A stretch of 64,000 nucleotides of DNA from DASTSN01 sp035760665 (lineage in GTDB: Bacteria > Bacteroidota > Bacteroidia > Chitinophagales > Chitinophagaceae): contig DASTSN010000038.1 of NCBI GenBank assembly GCA_035760665.1, positions 16,585 to 80,584 on the forward strand. Direction: 5' to 3'. The notes beneath the pieces were generated by a model. The model was given only the letters and a program-made list of their open reading frames with translations. It did not search any database and was not told the DNA's origin. Shown here in pieces: positions 36,047-44,459 of the stretch. Within the stretch, counting starts at the first letter, position 1. Every line of letters begins with the position of its first letter. The position numbers and the translations under genes are program-made.

Positions 36047-38488
36047 ATGATAAAAAACTATTTCAAAATTGCTATCAGGAATTTCTGGAGAAACCGTGCT
36101 TTTTCATTCATCAATATGACAGGGTTGGCAATTGGTATCAGCGCTGCATTGGTTATCTTCCTGATCGTTTACCATGAATTTAGTTTTGAAAAATTCCGGA
36201 GCGGTGGAGACCGCATTTACCGGGTGGTCTCCAACATGCATTTCCCCGATATGGATTTTAACAACTCGGGGGTGCCGGGTCCATTGCCGGATGCGGTGCG
36301 GAATGAAATTCCGGGCATAGAAGAATCTTCGCTTTTCTGGACCGCTAATCCAAAAAAGGTGACAGTGAATAACGAAAGATCGCTTAAAGTTTTCAGAAAA
36401 CAAGAGCACATTATTTATACAGACGATCATTATTTCAAACTGTTTCCTTATCAATGGCTGGCCGGTTCGCCTGATAAAATATTGAAAGAACCTAATGAAG
36501 TAGTGCTGACGGTAAGCCGTGCTAAAACATATTTTTCTTTTGCGGATATCACCAAAGCAATCGGGCAGGTGATTACCTATGATGATACGGTGAAAGCGAC
36601 CGTTACCGGTATTGTAAAAGACCTGGACCAGGTAACTGATTTTACATTCCAAGAGTTTATTTCACTGCCTACATACAGCCAGCAACTAAAACGAGTAAAT
36701 GGCTGGAATGAGTGGGGCAGTGTGACTTCTTCATCGCAGTTTTTTGTGAAGTTTAAAAACAAGCCCGATACTGCCCGGATCAATCAACTGCTGGCAATGG
36801 TACGTAACAAGCATGAAGGGAAGAAAGCCTATCTTGCTACGGATTATTTCCTGCAACCCTTATCTGATATTCACTTTAATGCCGATTTCGATGCATTCGA
36901 TCAGCGGCAGGCAAACAAACCAACGCTTTATGGATTAATCGCCATTGCATTGTTCCTGCTGATACTTGGTTGTATCAACTTTATTAACCTGACTACAGCG
37001 CAGGCATCACAAAGAGCAAAGGAGATTGGCATTCGCAAAACGATGGGAGGTTCCCGGAAAAACCTGGTTGTCCAGTTTCTTACCGAAACATTTTTATTGA
37101 CATTATTTGCTGCGGTCATTTCCATCTTACTTACTCCCTTATTTTTAAAGTTGTTTGCTGGTTTTATACCCGATGGCATACAGTTAGCCTTGCTGAAACA
37201 ACCATCTGCCCTTGTTTTCATTATCCTTCTTGTATTGATTGTAACGCTGTTTTCCGGGTTTTATCCGGCGCTGATTTTATCCGGGTATAAGCCGGTATTG
37301 GTGTTGAAAAACCAGGCGTTTGCCCATACTTCAAAAAGCAGGCGGATATGGATTCGAAAAACTCTCACGGTTTCTCAATTCATGATTGCACAGTTTTTCA
37401 TCATCGCCACGGTTGTTGTTGGCAAGCAGATCCGGTTTTCGCTGAACAAAGACATGGGTTTTAGAAAAGATGCAATCATCAATTTCAGTGTACCATTTAA
37501 TTACCGGCATATCGACAATAAACAATTTGTGCTGCAGCAAAAACTACAGGCTATTCCCGGTATTGAAAAACTGAGCCTCGCCGGATCCCCGCCAGCCTCC
37601 AACAACACAAACATCACCACGATGAAGTTTACAGAAGCCGGTAAAGATATCGAAACGAGTGTGGAGGTAAAATATGCCGATACCAATTATTTTAACCTGT
37701 ATAACATGAAAATTATCGCAGGCCGCAATGTGCAGCAAAGCGATACGGTTCGTGAATATTTGGCGAACGAAGCCTATGCAAAATTTTTAGGCTTTAAAAA
37801 TCCTGCCGACATGCTGGGTAAAATGGTGGACCGCGGAAATGGAAAAATTCCAATTGTTGGAGTGCTGGCGGATTTTAATACCAAGTCATTGCACAGCAAT
37901 ATTCAGCCGTTGGTGTATGCCTGTCAGGCCAATATTCATTCCACATTCCATGTCTTGCTGGCAACAAATGAAAAAAACACCGATAGCTGGAAAAAAACCA
38001 TTGCACAAATTGCAGCAGCCTGGAAAGAAGTATATCCCGAAGATGATTTTAGTTATACTTTTTTTGATAAAAGTATTGAAGCGTTTTACAAAAAGGAACA
38101 ACAAACGGCTCAATTGCTTAATTGGGCGGCGAGCCTTGCCATTATAATTAGTTGCCTCGGATTGTTAGGGCTGGTGATTTATACCACTGCACAACGCACC
38201 AAAGAAATCGGGGTTCGAAAAGTGCTGGGCGCCTCTGTGGTTCAGATTGTTTCGTTGTTGTCAAAAGATTTTATAGGCTTGGTCATCATTGCTTTTGTAG
38301 TGGTAACGCCGCTGGCATGGTGGGCGATGCATCACTGGTTACAGGATTTTGCCTACCGTACAACAATCAGCTGGTGGATTTTTGCACTGACAGGATTTAC
38401 AATGATTGCAATGGCATTACTTACCTTAAGCGTTCAGACAATCCGGTCGGCTACAATGAACCCGGTGAAATCGCTCCGGACTGAATAA
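36047..38488 (+). CDS. Duplicated FtsX/MacB-type ABC permease, array member 6
   Basis: 813 residues, the longest of the array, 12 bp after member 5. Group C: YFLQPLSDIHFNADFDAFD before TM2, CINFINLTTAQASQRAKEIG after it, and coupling motifs KEIGIRKTMGG near 323 and KEIGVRKVLGA near 718. It ends NPVKSLRTE. TM5 lies in RKTLTVSQFMIAQFFIIATVVV. A 116-bp gap follows, the largest in the array, so transcription could be partly re-started before member 7. Confidence 0.93.
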   Translation: MIKNYFKIAIRNFWRNRAFSFINMTGLAIGISAALVIFLIVYHEFSFEKFRSGGDRIYRVVSNMHFPDMDFNNSGVPGPLPDAVRNEIPGIEESSLFWTANPKKVTVNNERSLKVFRKQEHIIYTDDHYFKLFPYQWLAGSPDKILKEPNEVVLTVSRAKTYFSFADITKAIGQVITYDDTVKATVTGIVKDLDQVTDFTFQEFISLPTYSQQLKRVNGWNEWGSVTSSSQFFVKFKNKPDTARINQLLAMVRNKHEGKKAYLATDYFLQPLSDIHFNADFDAFDQRQANKPTLYGLIAIALFLLILGCINFINLTTAQASQRAKEIGIRKTMGGSRKNLVVQFLTETFLLTLFAAVISILLTPLFLKLFAGFIPDGIQLALLKQPSALVFIILLVLIVTLFSGFYPALILSGYKPVLVLKNQAFAHTSKSRRIWIRKTLTVSQFMIAQFFIIATVVVGKQIRFSLNKDMGFRKDAIINFSVPFNYRHIDNKQFVLQQKLQAIPGIEKLSLAGSPPASNNTNITTMKFTEAGKDIETSVEVKYADTNYFNLYNMKIIAGRNVQQSDTVREYLANEAYAKFLGFKNPADMLGKMVDRGNGKIPIVGVLADFNTKSLHSNIQPLVYACQANIHSTFHVLLATNEKNTDSWKKTIAQIAAAWKEVYPEDDFSYTFFDKSIEAFYKKEQQTAQLLNWAASLAIIISCLGLLGLVIYTTAQRTKEIGVRKVLGASVVQIVSLLSKDFIGLVIIAFVVVTPLAWWAMHHWLQDFAYRTTISWWIFALTGFTMIAMALLTLSVQTIRSATMNPVKSLRTE

Positions 38489-38604
38489 CGGTAAAAATAG
38501 TCTGTTCCGGGTCGAAAAGTTAGTGGAGAAAGTAACCTTCTTTACGCAGGTACGTCATACTGAGAAGCCGAGATGAATCCGATTCATTAACCAATTACCT
38601 CGTT
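38489..38604. other. Largest gap inside the permease array
   Basis: 116 bp between members 6 and 7; every other gap in the array is 10-29 bp. No CGGACAC-like activator site, terminator hairpin or convincing promoter was seen. The segment CGTCATACTGAGAAGCCGAG (38555-38574) resembles dispersed intergenic repeat sequence of Bacteroidota, but I cannot confirm that from one copy. Confidence 0.5.
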
Positions 38605-41034
38605 ATGTTTACCAATTATTTAAAAATTGCCTGGAGAAGCCTTTTGAAAAATAAAGGATTTTCCATCATCAACATTGTTGGGCTGGCTATTGGCTTGTCT
38701 TGTTTTTTATTGATCGCATTATATGTGGTCGATGAGTTGAGTTATGATCGGTTTTATCCAAATGCCGATCGGATATACCGGGTGGATGCCGATATTAAAT
38801 TCGGAGGTAACCAGCTTGATCTTTGTGTCAATAGTGACCCGATGGGTCCCACATTGAAAAAAGACTATCCACAGGTGGAAGAATATACGCGTATTTATTC
38901 CAGCGAGGGAAGTAAGCTTGTCCGAAAAGGGAATAGTTATATCAATGAAGAAAAGATCGTTTATGCCGATTCCACCTTCTTTCGCATTTTTCCGCAACCT
39001 GTTTTATCCGGGGATACAAAAACAGCTTTGTATGAACCCAATACTGTGGTAATATCGGCTACTGCAGCAAAAAAATATTTTTTAACCACCAATGCCGCAG
39101 GGCAGACCATTGAAATCGATAAAAAGCCCTTTAAGGTAGATGCCGTCATAAAAGACATGCCGCATAATTCTCATTTTCATTTCGACTTTATCATGTCGAT
39201 GAAAAATGTCGATTATGAATGGGGTAATTATTTAAGCCATAATTTTCAAACGTATATTTTATTAAAGCCCGGCGTGAACTATCGTGCTTTCGAGAAAAAT
39301 TTTGAACAGATATTAAATAAATATGTATTGGTGCAGGCTAAGCAGTACATGCCGGGGCTGACCAGCATGGAAGAGTTCAGGAAATCCGGCAACCAGCTTC
39401 ATTATTTACTCACTCCGCTTACGGCCATTCATTTGAACAGCCACCGTACTCCGGAGTTTGAAGCGAACGGGAATATTCAATATGTTTATATTTTCGGGGC
39501 TATCGCTTTATTTATTTTACTGATTGCCTGTATTAATTTCATGAATCTTACTACGGCACGCAGTGCGAATCGTGCCAAAGAGGTGGGGATTCGTAAAGTG
39601 CTGGGGACAGAACGAAAAAATCTGATCGCACAATTCCTGTCAGAATCTATATTGATGGCTTTTATTTCGCTGCTGCTCGCTTTTGCAATAGCCTACTTTG
39701 TGTTACCGCTGTTTAATAATATCGCTGCCAAATCAATGAGTATCGGCAGTTTTTTTGAACTAAAAATTTTATTTTTTCTGATTCTGCTTCCTTTTGTTGT
39801 GGGATTACTCGCTGGTTCATATCCTGCATTTTTCCTGTCAAAATTCAAACCCGTATCCGTACTGAAAGGAAAAATAAATGCAGGGTTTAAAAAAAGTATT
39901 TTACGCAGTGGGTTGGTTGTTTTCCAGTTTTGCACTTCTATTATTTTGATCATCGGTACTGTGGTTGTTTATAAACAACTGCATTTTATTCAAACCACCA
40001 ACCTGGGTTTCAGCAAAGACCAGGTGCTGATGATTGACGGTGCTGGTGCGCTGGATAAAAATGATGAAGCATTTAAGAATGCCGTACTTGAATTACCGGG
40101 CGTGAAAAGCGGTACGATGAGTGGGTATCTGCCGGTGGCATCATCCCGCAATGATAACACCTATTCAAAGGATGCAGTCATGGACCCGAAAAATGCATTG
40201 TCCATGCAGTCATGGGTGGTGGATTACGATTACGTAAACACCCTGGGTATGCAGATTGTCAAAGGAAGGAATTTCTCTAAAGATTTTGCCACCGATTCTA
40301 CCGCCGTCATTTTAAATGAAACAGCGGCTAAAGTATTGGGCTATGATGATCCTATCGGGAAAAAATTATACCAGGATTACCAGGACCAGAATGGTACAAG
40401 AAAAATTGCCTTTACGATTATTGGTATAGTAAAGGATTTTCATTTTGAATCGCTACGCCAAAATATTTTTCCGCTGGGCCTGAAATTAGGGCATAACAAT
40501 ACGATGATATCTTTTAAGATTAACACGGCTGACATAAAACAACTGGTGGCTCAAATACAAGATAAATGGAAAATGCTGGCACCGGGAATGCCGTTCAGTT
40601 ACCGCTTTATGGATGAAGCATTCAACAATATGTATCGTGCCGAGGAGCGGGTGGGGCAGATCTCTATCATCTTCTCCATATTGGCCATCGTTATTGCGTG
40701 CCTGGGGTTATTTGGTTTGGTAACGTACATGGCGGAACAGCGCACGAAAGAAATCGGTGTTCGTAAAGTATTGGGCGCAACGATACCTAATCTTGTATCT
40801 ATGCTTAGTAAAGATTTTCTGAAACTGGTGGGCATTGCTTCGTTGATCGCTTTCCCGGTAGCATGGTGGGCGATGCATAAATGGTTGCAGGATTTTGCTT
40901 ACCGTATTGGTATAGACTGGTGGATATTTTTGCTGGCCGGTACCGCTGCCATACTGATTGCATTGATAACGGTTAGCTTCCAGGCAATTCGGGCAGCTCT
41001 TGCCAATCCGGTAGATGCCCTCAGAAACGAATAA
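38605..41034 (+). CDS. Duplicated FtsX/MacB-type ABC permease, array member 7
   Basis: 809 residues. TM1 lies in INIVGLAIGLSCFLLIALYVV. Group A: LLTPLTAIHLNSHRTPEFEA and an NGNIQYVYIFGAIALFILLI stretch very like member 1, then coupling motifs KEVGIRKVLGT near 324 and KEIGVRKVLGA near 713. The C-terminus NPVDALRNE departs from the NPVKSLRTE of most members. The second periplasmic half has ATDSTAVILNETAAKVLGY and FTIIGIVKDFHFESL, blocks present in most members and typical of MacB domains. Confidence 0.93.
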   Translation: MFTNYLKIAWRSLLKNKGFSIINIVGLAIGLSCFLLIALYVVDELSYDRFYPNADRIYRVDADIKFGGNQLDLCVNSDPMGPTLKKDYPQVEEYTRIYSSEGSKLVRKGNSYINEEKIVYADSTFFRIFPQPVLSGDTKTALYEPNTVVISATAAKKYFLTTNAAGQTIEIDKKPFKVDAVIKDMPHNSHFHFDFIMSMKNVDYEWGNYLSHNFQTYILLKPGVNYRAFEKNFEQILNKYVLVQAKQYMPGLTSMEEFRKSGNQLHYLLTPLTAIHLNSHRTPEFEANGNIQYVYIFGAIALFILLIACINFMNLTTARSANRAKEVGIRKVLGTERKNLIAQFLSESILMAFISLLLAFAIAYFVLPLFNNIAAKSMSIGSFFELKILFFLILLPFVVGLLAGSYPAFFLSKFKPVSVLKGKINAGFKKSILRSGLVVFQFCTSIILIIGTVVVYKQLHFIQTTNLGFSKDQVLMIDGAGALDKNDEAFKNAVLELPGVKSGTMSGYLPVASSRNDNTYSKDAVMDPKNALSMQSWVVDYDYVNTLGMQIVKGRNFSKDFATDSTAVILNETAAKVLGYDDPIGKKLYQDYQDQNGTRKIAFTIIGIVKDFHFESLRQNIFPLGLKLGHNNTMISFKINTADIKQLVAQIQDKWKMLAPGMPFSYRFMDEAFNNMYRAEERVGQISIIFSILAIVIACLGLFGLVTYMAEQRTKEIGVRKVLGATIPNLVSMLSKDFLKLVGIASLIAFPVAWWAMHKWLQDFAYRIGIDWWIFLLAGTAAILIALITVSFQAIRAALANPVDALRNE

Positions 41035-41058
41035 CAATACTATAAAACCTATTGGTAT

Positions 41059-43455
41059 ATGTTTAAAAATTTTTTAAAAATATCCTGGCGCAGCATCCGT
41101 AAAAATAAATTGTACAGCGTGGTCAATATCGCCGGCCTGGCAACCGGGCTCAGCGCCTGCATCCTGATTGGACTGTATTGCTGGAATGAGCTTAGCTATG
41201 ACAAGTTTAACAGCAATGCCGGCAGGATAGTGCGGGTAACGATGGAGTACAGCGATGCAGGTACCGTTAATAAAACTGCCGTAACCGGTACGAAAGTGGG
41301 TCCTCAGTTCAAGCGAACCTTTCCGCAGGTAGAAGCCTTTACCCGGATTATCAGGTATCCACGGGTTATTGCAAACGGCACGAAAGTATTTGATGAAAAA
41401 AATGTGTTATACGCAGATGCTGATTTCTTTCATCTGTTTTCATTTAAGCTGCTGCAGGGAAATCCTGCAGCAGTTCTGGCAGAGCCTTACAAAATTGTTT
41501 TGTCGCAGTCTGCTGCAAAAAAATATTTTGGCAATGACAACCCGGTCGGTAAATCGCTTCGGATAAACGATCTGCAGGATTACGAGGTAACTGGTATTGT
41601 GGCCGATGCCCCGCTGAATTCACAGGTAAAATATGATATGATTGCTTCTTTCAGCAGCCTGCCTTTTGCCAAAACAGAACAATGGTGGTCTGCCAATTAT
41701 ATCACCTACTTATTGCTGCATGACGGACAGCAGCTATCCGGATTTCAGCAACAGCTCAATCAATACATGCAAACTGTAAATAAGCAGGAATTGCATTCGC
41801 AAGGCAACGATTACCTGGCCTATAATCTGGAGCCCTTAACAAGGGTACATTTGTATTCCCCGCTCGACGGGCTGGAACCTAATGGTAACATCACTTACAT
41901 TTATGTCCTGCTCATTATTGCGGCACTCATTTTACTCATAGCGTGCGTTAATTATACCAATCTCGCAACAGCGCAATCAGCCGGCAGAACAACTGAAATT
42001 GGTATCCGGAAAGTCATGGGAGCTCAAAGAGGCCAGTTGTTTCGCCAGTTTATCGGAGAGTCCTTTATGCTGACGCTGCTTGCCGCTGTTTTGTCAATCG
42101 GTATCAGTATGCTGGTGCTTCCGTTTTTCAATTCCGTCGCTGGTCAGTCATTCACCGGTAACATGCTTTTACGGCCTGCTTTGTTGCTGGGATTGCTCCT
42201 GCTATCATTGTTAGTGGGTTTACTGGCCGGCAGCTATCCTGCTATTTTATTGAGTAATGCCGGCCTGGTAAGCATACTCAAATCCGGATTGCGGGTTTCA
42301 TCAGCAGGTGGGGGATTACGTAAATCCTTAATCGTTTTCCAGTTTGTGATTTCTGTTTTTCTGATTATTTCCACCGTTATTGTGGTTAAACAAATCTCAT
42401 ATATACAACATAAAAACCTCGGATACAACCGTGAACAAGTGCTGGTGCTGCCGGTCGATTATAAAATGAAAGCGGGATATGAAGGCTTGAAAAAAGCCAT
42501 TGCAATGAACCCGGGTGTTGTCAGCGTTACAGGTGCGTATGAAGACCCGACATTTATCGAGTGGGGCGATGGCATCAAAGCTAATAATGGGAAGGAAACA
42601 AAAAGCCTTTCAGTTACGGCTATTCCTGTTGACCTTGATTTTATAAAAACCATGGGGATGCACCTGGTGGCCGGGGATGATTTTACGGCTGCTGATTTTT
42701 TATTACAGGATACTGCACATGACTTTGCGAATTATCGTTCTGCTTATATTCTCAACGAAACGGCAGCACGGCAAATGGGCTGGACTCCGCAAACCGCCGT
42801 AGGACAGGTGATCGAAAGAGGAGTACCGGGCACGGTGAAAGCAGTAGTGCAGGATTTTCATTTTTCATCTTTGCACAATAAGATTGGTCCCCTGGTTATG
42901 TTTTTGGATACCAGTATGGTTCGGCATATGTTTGTAAAAATCAGCAATCGTAATATTCCAGCCACGCTAAAAGCACTGGAAAATACCTGGAAGGAGAGAG
43001 TGGCCTACCGTCCGTTCAGTTATCATTTTCTCGATGATGATTTCAATGCCCTGTACAAGCAAGAGCAGCGCACGGCTTCATTGTTTGAACTGTTTTCCGG
43101 GCTGGCGATTACGCTGGCCTGCCTTGGATTATTTGCTCTGGCAGCCTTTACTACATTGCAGCGCACGAAAGAAATTGGTATTCGCAAAGTCCTGGGGGCG
43201 GGGATTGGTAGTATTGTGCTTCTGGTTACCAAAGAATTCCTGGTGCTGGTATTGATTGCAATTCTGGTAGCATCACCACTGGCATGGATAGCCGGATTTA
43301 AATGGTTAAGCGATTTTGCTTACCGTACCAATATCGGCTGGTGGATTTTTGCCGGGGCTGGCTTGCTGGCAATACTTATAGCTCTGTTGACGGTTTCTTA
43401 TCATGCTATCAGGGCTTCACTGGCGAACCCGGTAAAATCGTTGCGTGCTGAATAA
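41059..43455 (+). CDS. Duplicated FtsX/MacB-type ABC permease, array member 8
   Basis: 798 residues, 24 bp after member 7. Group A: YNLEPLTRVHLYSPLDGLEP followed by NGNITYIYV. The first coupling motif is altered to TEIGIRKVMGA near 310, where other members have K or R before the Glu; the second (KEIGIRKVLGA near 703) is normal. It ends NPVKSLRAE. TM1 lies in VNIAGLATGLSACILIGLYC. It is the last permease. A 184-bp gap with a second NtrC-type control region follows before the second ATPase. Confidence 0.93.
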   Translation: MFKNFLKISWRSIRKNKLYSVVNIAGLATGLSACILIGLYCWNELSYDKFNSNAGRIVRVTMEYSDAGTVNKTAVTGTKVGPQFKRTFPQVEAFTRIIRYPRVIANGTKVFDEKNVLYADADFFHLFSFKLLQGNPAAVLAEPYKIVLSQSAAKKYFGNDNPVGKSLRINDLQDYEVTGIVADAPLNSQVKYDMIASFSSLPFAKTEQWWSANYITYLLLHDGQQLSGFQQQLNQYMQTVNKQELHSQGNDYLAYNLEPLTRVHLYSPLDGLEPNGNITYIYVLLIIAALILLIACVNYTNLATAQSAGRTTEIGIRKVMGAQRGQLFRQFIGESFMLTLLAAVLSIGISMLVLPFFNSVAGQSFTGNMLLRPALLLGLLLLSLLVGLLAGSYPAILLSNAGLVSILKSGLRVSSAGGGLRKSLIVFQFVISVFLIISTVIVVKQISYIQHKNLGYNREQVLVLPVDYKMKAGYEGLKKAIAMNPGVVSVTGAYEDPTFIEWGDGIKANNGKETKSLSVTAIPVDLDFIKTMGMHLVAGDDFTAADFLLQDTAHDFANYRSAYILNETAARQMGWTPQTAVGQVIERGVPGTVKAVVQDFHFSSLHNKIGPLVMFLDTSMVRHMFVKISNRNIPATLKALENTWKERVAYRPFSYHFLDDDFNALYKQEQRTASLFELFSGLAITLACLGLFALAAFTTLQRTKEIGIRKVLGAGIGSIVLLVTKEFLVLVLIAILVASPLAWIAGFKWLSDFAYRTNIGWWIFAGAGLLAILIALLTVSYHAIRASLANPVKSLRAE

Positions 43456-43470
43456 ACGGGAACAAGAAAT

Positions 43471-43509
43471 ACGTACGCATTCGTACACAAGGTGTCCGTT
43501 TTCGGACAC
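43471..43509 (+). promoter_or_regulatory. Tandem palindromic activator sites (NtrC-type UAS)
   Basis: GTACG-CATT-CGTAC (43473-43486) and the perfect 18-bp palindrome GTGTCCG-TTTT-CGGACAC (43492-43509), with outer CAA/TTG arms giving further symmetry. Centres are 21 bp apart. The right half-sites CGTACAC (43482) and CGGACAC (43503) lie 79 and 58 bp upstream of the -24 GG at 43561, as in the control region before the adaptor gene. This is the expected position for a sigma-54 enhancer. Confidence 0.72.
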
Positions 43510-43557
43510 TTTGTGCATTACAAAACACTCAACTTCTTAATATGCAAGCAGTTGAAC

Positions 43558-43574
43558 CTTGGCACAAGCATTGG
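43558..43574 (+). promoter_or_regulatory. Candidate sigma-54 promoter of the second ATPase/TolC unit
   Basis: CTTGGCACAAGCATTGG. The -24 element TTGGCAC is perfect and the spacing to TTG is the consensus six bases. The -12 element ends TTGG instead of TTGC. Transcription would start near 43586, leaving a leader of about 55 nt before the ATG at 43640. Confidence 0.6.
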
Positions 43575-43639
43575 ACTTTGGGTGCAGTTACATTTGCAGG
43601 AATTCAAAACGGTTTTTGACGTCATTAATAAATGAAAAT

Positions 43640-44302
43640 ATGATACAGTTAAAAGGGATTTATAAATGGGTGAATACGGGAATCAACCGTACGTTTTTAC
43701 TGAAAGATGTTGACTTTTCTGTTAGCGAAGGAGAGTTTGTTTCCATTATGGGTCCTTCGGGTTCCGGAAAATCCACCCTGTTGAATGTAATTGGCATGCT
43801 GGATGAATTTAACGAAGGCGAATATTTTTTCTTTGATCAGCCGGTGCACACGCTGAAAGAAAAACAACGTTCGCAATTATACAAGCAGTACATCGGTTTT
43901 GTATTCCAGGCTTATCACCTGATTGACGAACTGACGGTCTACGAAAACATAGAAACACCACTGATTTACCAGAATATTAAAGCCCCGGAACGAAAAGCAA
44001 TGGTGGCGGATATACTTGACCGGTTTCAGATTGTTGGCAAAAAAGATCTTTTCCCAACACAATTATCAGGCGGACAACAGCAATTAGTCGGTATAGCCAG
44101 GGCCCTGATTGCTAAGCCCAAACTTTTGCTGGCGGATGAACCAACCGGTAACCTGAATTCCAAACAGGGCGAAGAAATTATGGAGCTGTTTAAAGAGCTG
44201 AATCATGAAGGGGTTACCATTATCCAGGTCACCCATGCCGAAAAGAATGCAGCTTATGGAACCAGGGTTATTCACCTGCTGGATGGCATGATTGAACAAT
44301 GA
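43640..44302 (+). CDS. ABC transporter ATPase, MacB/LolD type (second, non-canonical)
   Basis: 220 residues from the ATG that aligns with the first ATPase (MIQLKGIYKW). A TTG further upstream in frame (43559) lies inside the -24 promoter box and is not used. Walker A GPSGSGKST (38-46), Walker B LLLADE and H199 are intact. Two positions conserved in the first ATPase differ: the Arg after the signature is Leu (LSGGQQQLV, L149) and the D-loop Asp is Asn (N173). These positions act at the ATPase dimer interface, so this subunit may be a partner in a heterodimer. It is separated from the permeases by its own control region and is followed by TolC. Confidence 0.92.
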   Translation: MIQLKGIYKWVNTGINRTFLLKDVDFSVSEGEFVSIMGPSGSGKSTLLNVIGMLDEFNEGEYFFFDQPVHTLKEKQRSQLYKQYIGFVFQAYHLIDELTVYENIETPLIYQNIKAPERKAMVADILDRFQIVGKKDLFPTQLSGGQQQLVGIARALIAKPKLLLADEPTGNLNSKQGEEIMELFKELNHEGVTIIQVTHAEKNAAYGTRVIHLLDGMIEQ

Positions 44303-44459
44303 AAAATGGAAGAGACGCATCTATAAAACAAATAAAGAGAAAATGCCCCTGAACACGCAGCTGACAACCCTGCTGATAAATGGGTATAACCTGTCTGCTA
44401 ATGAGCAGGCATAGGGTAAAATTAGCAGCTGCCGGGGGCGGCGCACAAAACATAAACGC

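Noticed and set aside
24018..43455. Permease array as a recent amplification or assembly artefact
   Set aside because: The eight proteins differ strongly in their periplasmic domains and form at least three subfamilies, so they are old copies.
43559..43639. N-terminal extension of the second ATPase from a TTG
   Set aside because: It would add 27 residues with no family similarity, and the TTG is part of the -24 promoter box; ATG 43640 aligns with the first ATPase.
44342..44413. 23-codon frame upstream of the TolC gene (MPLNTQLTTLLINGYNLSANE...)
   Set aside because: It is too short, with no conservation evidence and no clear initiation signal.
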